A stretch of DNA of 64,000 nucleotides from Bifidobacterium primatium (GTDB lineage: Bacteria > Actinomycetota > Actinomycetes > Actinomycetales > Bifidobacteriaceae). Positions 17,585 through 25,692 of this stretch are shown one piece after another. The notes under the pieces were generated by a model that saw nothing but the letters and a program-made list of their open reading frames with translations, was not told the origin of the DNA and did no database searches. The number at the start of each line of letters is the position of its first letter. Position 1 is the first letter of the stretch. A program made the position numbers and the translations under genes. The stretch is taken from the NCBI RefSeq assembly GCF_002802875.1, contig NZ_PEBI01000002.1:199353-263352 (forward strand), given 5' to 3'.

Positions 17585-17889
17585 CGCGCCGAAGGCGCGC
17601 GTCGGCCAATACGCGCGGAGGCGTCGTGAGACAGTCCGGTGGACTGTCGAGCAGCCGACCATGGAGCCTCGTCCCGCCAAGGGCGAGGCTCCATCAGTAT
17701 TGTTGTCGATCGTAGATCGTCGCAATGTCCGCTTTGGCCATATAGCGAGCCAAAGGCTCGCGCGGCCAGCGCTAGGAGGCGTTAAGCAAAACAGTCCAGT
17801 GGACTGTTTTGTAGCCTCCCTGGGACGCCGTCATCCGGCGTTCCGGCACGCTTTGGCTATGTAGCATGCCGAAGGCATGCGCAGCCAAT
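17571..17889. repeat. Three covarying nested hairpins between pepC and prs
   Basis: Three copies of the same two-stem structure begin at 17571, 17732 and 17851. Inner stems are GCGCGCC-GAA-GGCGCGC, GCGAGCC-AAA-GGCTCGC and GCATGCC-GAA-GGCATGC. Each is perfect and differs by paired changes. Outer arms also pair: TTGGCC/GGCCAA, TGGCC/GGCCA and TTGGCT/AGCCAA. Two further palindromes follow copies 1 and 2: ACAGTCC-GGT-GGACTGT at 17631 and AAAACAGTCC-AGT-GGACTGTTTT at 17788. A hairpin GGAGCCTCG/CGAGGCTCC sits at 17663-17692. There is no gene in this convergent gap. Confidence 0.8.
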
Positions 17890-17897
17890 ACGCGCAA

Positions 17898-17936
17898 ATA
17901 AAAAGGTCTGACACCATCGGGTGCCGGACCTTTTTC
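17898..17936. terminator. Bidirectional terminator between pepC and prs
   Basis: AAAAAGGTC...GGACCTTTTT flanks a second stem TGaCACC/GGGTGcCG. The A-run on the left and T-run on the right make it usable from both strands, but it mainly ends prs. Confidence 0.75.
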
Positions 17937-17961
17937 GTATCGTCCTGGGACTTACGCGGAT

Positions 17962-18975
17962 TTACGCGTAGATGTTGCGGGCGCGCATGTCGCTGGGGAG
18001 GCCTTCGAGCAGGTGGGTCACCGAGTCGCTTTCGAAGACGGAGCGGATGCCGGCGGCCAGCAGCGGAGCGATCGACAGCACGGTGACGCCGTCGAAGCGC
18101 TTTTCGGCCGGGACGGGCACGGTGTCGGTGAGGATGATCTCGCGGGCGCCGCATTCCTTCAGGCGGTCGACGGCCGGTCCGGAGAGCAGGCCGTGCGTGG
18201 CCACGAGCGTCACGCTCTTGGCGCCGGCGCCGCGCAGCACCTTCACGGCTTCGCAGATGGTGCCGGCGGTGTCGATCATGTCGTCGACGACGATGCAGTC
18301 GCGGCCGTCCACGTCGCCGATGATGCCGTGGGCCTCGGCGTGGTTCGGACGAGTGATGTCGCGGGACTTGTGGATGAACGCCAGCGGACGGTTGTTGAGC
18401 TTCGCGGCCCAACGCTCGGAGACCTTGATGCGGCCGGCGTCGGGGGAGACGATGGTGACGTTGTCGAGCTCCATGTGGGAGCGCACGTAGTCGATGAGAA
18501 TCGGCATGGCGGTGAGGTGGTCGACGGGGTTGTCGAAGAAGCCCTGCTCCTGCGTGGCATGCAGGTCGACGGTGACGATGCGGTCCGCGCCGGCGGTCTT
18601 GAACAGGTCGAACACCAGACGGGCGGTGATGGGCTCGCGGCCCTGGTGCTTCTTGTCCTGACGGGAGTAGCCGAAGAACGGGGCCACGACGGTGATGGAG
18701 CGTGCCGACGCGCGCTTGAGGGCGTCGATCATGATGAGCTGCTCCATGATCCACTTGTTGATGGGGGTGGTGTGGCTCTGCAGCACGAAGACGTCGGCGC
18801 CTCGGACGGGCTGCTTGAAGCGGATGTACATCTCGCCGTTCGCGAAGTCATAGGCGGTCGTGGGAAGAACCTCGATGCCTAGGCATTTCGCCACTTCCTC
18901 ACCCAATTCCGGGTACGCGCGGCCGGTGACGATGGCGAGCTTCCTCTTCGGGGTTTCCTCCAAGACTGTGGACAT
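17962..18975 (-). CDS. prs: Ribose-phosphate pyrophosphokinase
   Basis: The 337-residue enzyme makes PRPP from ribose 5-phosphate and ATP for nucleotide, His and Trp synthesis. Visible signatures are the metal/PRPP loop VTVDLHATQEQGFFDNPVD and the ribose-phosphate loop CIVVDDMIDTAGTI. The ATP-binding segment FGYSRQDKKHQGREPI is also present. Length is standard for class I enzymes. The start at 18975 has an AGGAGA-like site upstream. It is transcribed towards pepC and shares the repeat-rich gap. Confidence 0.95.
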   Translation of the reverse strand: MSTVLEETPKRKLAIVTGRAYPELGEEVAKCLGIEVLPTTAYDFANGEMYIRFKQPVRGADVFVLQSHTTPINKWIMEQLIMIDALKRASARSITVVAPFFGYSRQDKKHQGREPITARLVFDLFKTAGADRIVTVDLHATQEQGFFDNPVDHLTAMPILIDYVRSHMELDNVTIVSPDAGRIKVSERWAAKLNNRPLAFIHKSRDITRPNHAEAHGIIGDVDGRDCIVVDDMIDTAGTICEAVKVLRGAGAKSVTLVATHGLLSGPAVDRLKECGAREIILTDTVPVPAEKRFDGVTVLSIAPLLAAGIRSVFESDSVTHLLEGLPSDMRARNIYA

Positions 18976-19223
18976 GCGAGATTCTCCTTTCGACCCTTGT
19001 CGATAGTAGCCGAAGTCATTGTCATTGCCTATGAGTCAAGAGTAGGGGTGTCGGCGTGCGTGACACTCCGGCAAACGTTTTTCGTCACATGACTTTGGAA
19101 AACGCCTGCGATATGGTCCCGATATGTGGCAATGGCAGGAAATAGTGAGACAATGGGTCATGCCCGCACGATGATGTGAGGCAATCTCGTGAGACAAAGC
19201 ATGGGAGTCCGGCCGGAGCATCG

Positions 19224-19258
19224 TATAGTGGGGTGGTCGTCTCGACGGTCGAGACGAC
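19224..19258 (+). promoter_or_regulatory. Promoter with a 23-bp palindrome at the predicted transcription start
   Basis: TATAGT at 19224-19229 is a good -10. GTCGTCTCGAC-G-GTCGAGACGAC (19236-19258) is a perfect 11-bp-arm palindrome that would begin at about +1. It could be an operator or a 5' mRNA hairpin for the DAHP synthase gene that starts 50 bases later. No other gene is seen between prs and this gene. Confidence 0.5.
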
Positions 19259-19307
19259 GATACATGGCGACAGACTGTCGCATCATGCAGTGAAAGAGGT
19301 GAGAAAT

Positions 19308-20441
19308 ATGGCAGTGCTTCGCGGACCCGACAGCAGCGAAGACGAACGGCGCAATCTCTCGGAGCGCGCGGTTTTTCCCGAGACGATGGATGTGAACATC
19401 TATCAGCTTGATCCTATTCCGGCACCTCGCTCCTTTATCAAGGAGATCCCGCTCAGCGACAGGCAGCTCGATCTCGTCCGCCGTTCGCGTCAGGAGATCC
19501 GTGACGTGCTCAACGGCCGTGACGGCCGCCTGCTCGCCATCGTCGGCCCCTGCTCGATCCACGACCCGAAGGCCGCGCACGACTACGCGCAGCGGCTGGC
19601 CGAACTCAAGAAGGAACTCAACGACGACCTGGTGATCGTCATGCGCGTGTACTTCGAGAAGCCGCGCACCACCATCGGCTGGAAGGGTCTCATCAACGAT
19701 CCCGATCTCGACGGCACGTTCAACATCCGCAAGGGCATGTTCATGGCCCGCAAGGTGCTGTCCGACGTGCTCGAGCTCGGCGTGCCCGCCGCCACCGAAT
19801 GGCTTGACCCCATCACGCCGCAGTACCTTTCCGATGCCATCAGCTGGGGTGCGATCGGCGCGCGCAACACCGAAAGCCAGGTGCACCGCGAGCTGGCCAG
19901 CGGCCTGTCGATGCCGGTCGGCTTCAAGAACTCCACCGACGGCTCCATCAAGGCGGCCGCCGACTCCTGCTATGCCTCCAGCTTCCAGCACCACTTCCTG
20001 TCCATCAACCTCGACGGCCATGTGATCGCCGCCGAGACGAAGGGCAACCCCGACTGCCATCTGATCCTGCGCGGTTCGAGCCACGGGCCGAACTACGACG
20101 CCGAATCGGTGAAGGCCGCACTCGAGGCGCTGAAGAAGTCCAAGGCCCCCGGCCCCAGCGAGGTCGGCCTGATCGTCGACGCCGCGCACGGCAACTGCGG
20201 CAAGGACGAGGTCGTCGAGGCGCAGGTCGTCGAGAACCTCGCCGAACGCATCGCGGGCGGCGAGAAGGGCATCACCGGCATCATGATGGAAAGCTTCATC
20301 GAGGCCGGCGCCCAGAAGCCCGCCCCGCTCGACCAGCTCGTATACGGCAAGTCCGTCACCGACCGCTGCGTGCCGTGGGATCGCACCGCCGAGCTGCTGC
20401 GCACGCTCGCCGAGGCCGTTCGCCGGCGCCGCGCGCTGTAG
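19308..20441 (+). CDS. aroF: 3-deoxy-7-phosphoheptulonate (DAHP) synthase, class I, copy 1
   Basis: The 377-residue enzyme condenses PEP and erythrose 4-phosphate, the entry step of aromatic amino-acid synthesis. Core motifs are IVGPCSIHDPKAA, MRVYFEKPRTTIGWKGLIND and GARNTESQVHRELASG. RGSSHGPNYD and AAHGNCGKD follow towards the C-terminus and carry metal and phosphate ligands. The ATG at 19308 follows AGAGGTGAG. A paralogue with the same layout lies at 23630-24814. The two may differ in feedback control by Phe, Tyr or Trp, which cannot be assigned by eye. A palindrome sits at its presumed transcription start. Confidence 0.93.
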   Translation: MAVLRGPDSSEDERRNLSERAVFPETMDVNIYQLDPIPAPRSFIKEIPLSDRQLDLVRRSRQEIRDVLNGRDGRLLAIVGPCSIHDPKAAHDYAQRLAELKKELNDDLVIVMRVYFEKPRTTIGWKGLINDPDLDGTFNIRKGMFMARKVLSDVLELGVPAATEWLDPITPQYLSDAISWGAIGARNTESQVHRELASGLSMPVGFKNSTDGSIKAAADSCYASSFQHHFLSINLDGHVIAAETKGNPDCHLILRGSSHGPNYDAESVKAALEALKKSKAPGPSEVGLIVDAAHGNCGKDEVVEAQVVENLAERIAGGEKGITGIMMESFIEAGAQKPAPLDQLVYGKSVTDRCVPWDRTAELLRTLAEAVRRRRAL

Positions 20442-20483
20442 GGCGATGCAAACCGTCGTCTTACGTCGCATGGCGTTTTTCCC

Positions 20484-20514
20484 GGAGGTCTCCCGTCTGC
20501 GCGGGAGACCTCCC
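20484..20514 (+). terminator. Terminator hairpin after DAHP synthase 1
   Basis: GGAGGTCTCCCG pairs with CGGGAGACCTCC, interrupted only by a short TCTGCG-type loop. Few T residues follow. Confidence 0.65.
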
Positions 20515-20651
20515 GTCGTCTTCGGACGTTTCGTGTCATCCGGCTGACGACGAGATAAAAACACGGGAAAATGTTCTTCCTTTTCGGCGTTTCCGTCCAA
20601 TAATGGTCATGTATGCATGTTCTGCAATGAAGCGGAAGAAGGGAAGAGAAC

Positions 20652-23545
20652 ATGACCGAACGCATCGTCGTGGTTACGGAGAGCAAGGCTCCCACGCAAC
20701 TGAAGGTGAACGACAGGGTGGCTCCCGTCGACCTGGAGCCGGGAAGCGTCCCCGTGCTCAGCTGGGTGGTGCCGCTCGTCGACATCGGCACCGTGCAGGC
20801 GGCCGACGAGGCCACCGCCTTCAACACGGTCGTCGCCTACCAGGTCGTCGTCGCGTCCACCTATGACATCGCGGAATCCGGCACCGGCGACGTCTGGGAT
20901 TCCGGCCGCCGCGAAGGCAACGGCTTCGGCGGCCTCGCCCTCGACGAGGTGGACATGTCGGCCAGCCGCCGCTACTGGGCGTCCGTGCGCGTCTGGCGCG
21001 GCACCGAGGATTCCAGCAAGCCCACCGCATGGAGCGAGCCGACCACGTTCGGCACCGGCGCCGGCGCCGAATGGCAGGCCGAGCCGATCTGGGCGGACCC
21101 GATCACCGCGAACGCCTACACCACCATCGAACTGCCGGAGAACGCGCGTGACGAGGCCGTGAAATCCGACGCCGACGACCAGTTCGCCGACAAGCCCGCC
21201 ACCCTGCAGTCCGAGCACAACTCCCGGGGCTGGGCGCTGTTCCGCGGCCGCATCGGACTGGCCCGCAAGCCCATCCGCTGGGCCACGCTCAACGCGACCG
21301 GCGCCGACGTGTGGCACGCCCGCCAGTTCGTATACCGCATGTGGCTCAACGGTCATTTCGTCGGCATCGGACCGACGTTCCCCATCGGCGGCGAAGCCCG
21401 GTACGACGGCTACGACGTGACCAGGTACCTCGTCCCCGGCCGCGACAACTTCATCGGCGTCATCGCCTACGCGCTGGAGGACCAGCGCTTCATGGCCCAG
21501 CTCGACGTGATGTACGAGGACGGCACGCTCGTGCACTTCGGCACCAACGGCGAGTGGCTGGCCAAGGTGGGCAACAACGTCTTCCTCGACTCGCCTTCCG
21601 TCGGCTCGCACGTCTACGAGCTCCGGCCGAATACGTCGACGTCGACAAGTATCCGCGCGGCATGTCGGAGGTCGGCTACGACGACATCGACTGGGCCGGC
21701 GCGAAGGTCAAGCCCGCGTTCGACGAGCTCAGGGCCGCGCCGATCGACAAGCCCGAACTGCGCGAATGGACGGCCGTCGACAAGTGGAAGACCGACGACG
21801 GCAGGCTCGTCCTCGACTTCGGCCGGGCCGTGGCCGGCGGCATCCGCATGGCCGCCTATGCGTCCTCCCCGACGAACCTCGTCATCCGCTACGGCGAGGT
21901 GCTCAACGACGACCGCACCGTCAAATACCGGCTGAGCGCATACAACACGTACCAGGACATCTGGCATTTTGAGCCGAACAAGCTCAAGGTGCCGCTGTCC
22001 GCCCGCACCTGGGGCATGCGCGTGTTCCGCTACGTGGAGATCCTGCCCGACCACCGGGACGACGAGCTCATCGACACGCTGTACAACAGCGACACCGCAG
22101 TGATGGCCCGCGCGCTCATCTACCCGTTCCGCGGCGACGAGAAGGGATTCGAATCGTCCGACGAGACGCTCAACCGCGTATGGAACCTGTGCCGCAAGAC
22201 CATCGAAGGCCTCAACGTGAACATGTACGTGGATTCGTGGACGCGCGAACGCATCCCGTACGAGGCCGACGCCTGGCTGCAGCAGCGCGCGCACCTGGCA
22301 TTGGACAACGCTCCGGCATTGGGCGAGTACTCCATCGACTTCCTGCTCGCCAACCGCACATGGCCCACCGAATGGCCCATGTACCTCGTGGCCGCCGTCT
22401 ACAACGAATGGGTGCAGACCGGAAGCCTCAAGCAGGCGCGCGAGCATTGGGACCAGATCGTCTCGATGCTGCCGAACGACCATCTCGACGACGCCTCCGG
22501 ACTGATCGTCAAGGACCCGGGCGAAAGCAGCCACACCGACGGCGACCTCGTGGACTGGCCGCCGGCCGAACGCGACGGATTCGAATTCGGACGCGTCAAC
22601 ACGGTGATCAACGCGCTCGCCGTCTACGTCTACCGCTGCGCCTCGCGCCTCGCGTCGGAGCTCGGCAGGAACGACGAGGCGCGCAAGTACTTCCGCATCG
22701 CCTCGCGCATGAACAGGGCCATCAACGAGAAGCTGTGGGACGACAAGACCGGCGCCTACGTGGACGGTCTCGACACCGGCGCCGACGGCGAACAGCTCGG
22801 TCACTGCTCCGAGCACGCCTCCGCGTTCGTGCTCTCCGGATGCCGTGTGCCGGCCGAACGTATCCCGCGCGTGGTCGAGTTCCTCCACGGCAAGGGCATG
22901 GCCTGCAGCGTGTATGTGGCGGCCGTGCTGCTCGAAGGCCTGTACAAGGCCGGCGCCGGCACCTGGGCGAACGCGCTCATCGCCGCCACGGAGGGCGAAC
23001 GCACCTGGCAGCACATGATCGACCAGGGCGCCGGCGCCACCATGGAGGCGTGGAGTCTGGACCTCAAGAGCAACACCACGTATTCGCATCCGTGGGCATG
23101 CTCGCCGGCGTATCTGCTGCCGCGGTACATGGTGGGCGTGCATCCGCTGGAGCCCGGTTTCCGCGAGTTCGTCGTGGCGCCGCAGTCCGGCTCCGTACGT
23201 GAGGCCAGCGCCGTCGTGCCGACGGGCGCCGGCGACATCGAGGCCTCGTACCGACTGCTCGGCGGCACCATCCCCATGCCCGGCGACCAGCGCGTCGACG
23301 GCATCGAGATCACGCTGACCGTGCCGATCGGCACGACCGCCGACGTGATCGTGCCCCCGCTGACCGGCGGCAAGGGCACGTTGATGCTCAATGGCACGGA
23401 GGCCGTGGCCGCCGACGCCTCGATGGGCATGCCGACCACCATCGCGCAGGGCAACTACCCCGAAGGCGCCCGCCGCATCCACGGTCTGACGGCCGGACGC
23501 CACGTCATCGTGGCCAGGGGCGCCGACGTCAAGGACGCCGAGTAG
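20652..23545 (+). pseudogene. GH78 alpha-L-rhamnosidase-like gene broken by a single-base frameshift
   Basis: The first part (20652 to about 21620) encodes the N-terminal beta-sandwich domains (for example WASVRVWRG and VWHARQFVYRMWLNGHFVG), ending at SHVYEL. Homology then continues in the frame one base earlier from AEYVDVDKYPRGMSEVG to the end at 23545. One base appears to be missing in the CTCCGGCCG tract at 21621-21629. Rejoined, the protein is about 964 residues with an (alpha/alpha)6 barrel and the C-terminal HPWACSPAYLLPRYMVGVHP segment of GH78. The active-site region reads DSWTRERIPYEADAW instead of the usual CPQRDERLGWTGDA, one residue shorter. Either a true pseudogene or a sequencing error. 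Intact, it would release terminal L-rhamnose. Confidence 0.78.
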
Positions 23546-23563
23546 TCGTCACATCCGCCGAAC

Positions 23564-23604
23564 AATGTCCTCCCGCAATTGCCCGTACAATGTGGGAGGA
23601 CATT
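23564..23604 (+). terminator. Hairpin between the GH78 gene and DAHP synthase 2
   Basis: AATGTCCTCCCGCA pairs with TGTGGGAGGACATT across about 13 bases, with one mismatch. It lies only 25 bases before the next start codon, so it may act as terminator for GH78 and as leader structure for the synthase. Confidence 0.55.
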
Positions 23605-23629
23605 CGTATGCATAGGGAGACTGATCGCA

Positions 23630-24814
23630 ATGCAAGAGAACAATGACCGCGGCCAGGAGCTGCGCGCCATTCGTCAGGCCCTGGGTGAGGGCAAGAACCC
23701 GCTGAACGTACAGGGCATTCCGCGCTGGGAGGACCAGGTCGGCATCGCGCGCATCGTCAACCGTCGCGTCATGGAACTCGACCCGCTGCCCACGCCGGCC
23801 GAGGTGCTTTCCGACCTGCCGTTGGACGAGAAGGCGCGTGACCTCGTCGCCACGTCGCGAGACGAGGTGCGTGCCTGCCTGTATGGGCAGGACGACCGTC
23901 TGCTCGTCATCGTCGGCCCCTGCTCCGTGCACGACCCGAAGGCGGCGTTCGACTATGCCCGTCGTCTCGCCGCGGTGAAGCGCGAACTCGACGGCGAGCT
24001 CATGATCGTGATGCGCGTGTACTTCGAGAAGCCGCGCACCACCGTCGGCTGGAAGGGCCTCATCAACGATCCCGACGTCGACGGCAGCCACAACATCCAC
24101 AAGGGGCTGCTGCTGGCGCGCAAGACCCTCATCGGCGTGCTCGACACGGGTCTGCCGGCCGCCACCGAGTTCCTCGAGCCCACGTCGCCGCAGTTCATCG
24201 CCGACGCCGTCACCTGGGGCGCCATCGGCGCGCGCAACACCGAAAGCCAGATCCACCGTCAGCTGGCCAGCGGCCTGTCGATGCCGGTCGGGTTCAAGAA
24301 CGCGACCGACGGATCGGTGAAGGCCGCCATCAACGGCTGCTATGCGGCCGCCCAGCAGCACACGTTCTTCGGCATCGACCACGAGGGCCGCGCCGCCGCC
24401 GTCGAAACGCTCGGCAACCCCGACTGCCATGTGGTGCTGCGCGGTTCGAGCCACGGTCCCAACTACGACGCACAGTCCGTGGCCATCGCCATGTCCGCCG
24501 TACGCGACGAGATGCCGCAGGATTCCGCCGCCGCCCACGGACTGGTCATCGACGCCTCGCACGGCAACTCCGGCAAGGACGAGCATCGCCAGGCCGAGGT
24601 CGTGCGCGACATCGCCGCACGCATCGCAGCCGGAGAGCAGGGCATCACCGGCATCATGATGGAAAGCTTCATCGAAGGCGGCAACCAGCCTGCCGCGCCG
24701 CTCGACCAGCTCGTCTACGGCAAGTCCATCACCGACAAATGCATCGCTTGGCCCGAGACCGAGCGGCTGCTGCGCGAACTCGCCGAAGCCGTAAGCGCCC
24801 GTAGGTGGAAGTGA
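23630..24814 (+). CDS. aroG: 3-deoxy-7-phosphoheptulonate (DAHP) synthase, class I, copy 2
   Basis: This 394-residue paralogue of the synthase at 19308-20441 keeps all core motifs: IVGPCSVHDPKAA, MRVYFEKPRTTVGWKGLIND, GARNTESQIHRQLASG and DASHGNSGKD. It has about 25 extra N-terminal residues, the part that usually holds the allosteric site, so it may respond to a different aromatic amino acid. The start at 23630 follows TAGGGAGA. The nucleosidase gene starts 31 bases after its stop, suggesting co-transcription. The symbol is a convenience; I cannot assign effector specificity. Confidence 0.92.
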   Translation: MQENNDRGQELRAIRQALGEGKNPLNVQGIPRWEDQVGIARIVNRRVMELDPLPTPAEVLSDLPLDEKARDLVATSRDEVRACLYGQDDRLLVIVGPCSVHDPKAAFDYARRLAAVKRELDGELMIVMRVYFEKPRTTVGWKGLINDPDVDGSHNIHKGLLLARKTLIGVLDTGLPAATEFLEPTSPQFIADAVTWGAIGARNTESQIHRQLASGLSMPVGFKNATDGSVKAAINGCYAAAQQHTFFGIDHEGRAAAVETLGNPDCHVVLRGSSHGPNYDAQSVAIAMSAVRDEMPQDSAAAHGLVIDASHGNSGKDEHRQAEVVRDIAARIAAGEQGITGIMMESFIEGGNQPAAPLDQLVYGKSITDKCIAWPETERLLRELAEAVSARRWK

Positions 24815-24845
24815 CAACACCCGATACCCAACGTAAGGAGATTTC

Positions 24846-25541
24846 ATGAGCAGGACCATCGCCGTCATCGGCGCCATGGATGAAGAGGTCGCGCTGATCG
24901 CCAAGTCGCTTGATTCCGCCGCCGTCACGCATGCGGCCGGACTCGACATCACCGCCGGCGACATCACCACGGCAAGAGGGGAGCAGGTGCACGTCGTGGC
25001 CACCGTCGCCGGCATGGGCACGGTGAACGCGGCCGCCACCACGCAGCACCTCATCGACGCCTACGGGCCCGAAGCCGTCATCTTCTCCGGCATCGCGGGC
25101 AATCTCAACAAGCACCTGCACATCAACGACGTGGTGCTCGGCGGTACGCTGCGCTACCTCGACTCCGACATGCGCCTCATCGCCCAGTCGGCTCCGAAGA
25201 CCGAGGAGTTCCACTCCGACCCGGCCCTCATCAAGCTCGCCGACGCGGCCCTCGACGACATGGGCATCACGCACATCACCGGCATCATCGCCACCGGCAA
25301 CTACTTCGTCGAAGGCGATGAGAACGTCAACAGGGTGATCGTGGCCACCGGCGCCGACGCCGTGGAGATGGAGGGCGCCGCCGTCGTGCACGTCGCCTCC
25401 CGCAACGAGGTGCCCGCATTGGTCATCCGCGCGCTGAGCGACAACGCCGACACCGAATACGAGACGTTCAAGGAGTTCGACATCAGCGAATACGCCGACA
25501 CCGCGGCCAGGCTCGTGGTGAACATCCTCGGCAGGCTGTAG
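24846..25541 (+). CDS. mtnN: 5'-methylthioadenosine/S-adenosylhomocysteine nucleosidase
   Basis: The 231-residue hydrolase cleaves the glycosidic bond of MTA and SAH, releasing adenine. It belongs to the PNP/UDP phosphorylase fold. IGAMDEEVALI near the start carries the catalytic-site Glu. GMGTVNAAATTQHLID, SGIAGN, the VEMEGAAVVHVA ribose loop and ALSDNAD, with the general-acid Asp, follow in the expected order. The start follows AAGGAG. It lies directly downstream of a DAHP synthase and ends before a long terminator. Confidence 0.93.
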   Translation: MSRTIAVIGAMDEEVALIAKSLDSAAVTHAAGLDITAGDITTARGEQVHVVATVAGMGTVNAAATTQHLIDAYGPEAVIFSGIAGNLNKHLHINDVVLGGTLRYLDSDMRLIAQSAPKTEEFHSDPALIKLADAALDDMGITHITGIIATGNYFVEGDENVNRVIVATGADAVEMEGAAVVHVASRNEVPALVIRALSDNADTEYETFKEFDISEYADTAARLVVNILGRL

Positions 25542-25596
25542 TCGGCCGGAGCGTGCCATGGCCTTGTGTCTCTGCACGCGTGCCTGAATGAACAAT

Positions 25597-25634
25597 GGGG
25601 CCTTGGAACCGATATCGACCGGTTCCAAGGCCCC
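25597..25634. terminator. Terminator with a perfect 14-bp stem between convergent genes
   Basis: GGGGCCTTGGAACC (25597-25610) and GGTTCCAAGGCCCC (25621-25634) are exact complements around a 10-base loop. It separates mtnN from the convergent surface phosphatase gene and can serve both. Confidence 0.8.
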
Positions 25635-25692
25635 GTGCGATTAACGAGCCGTCAGGTCATGCGGCTTTGTGCGGCCGCATGACCCGCGTTCG

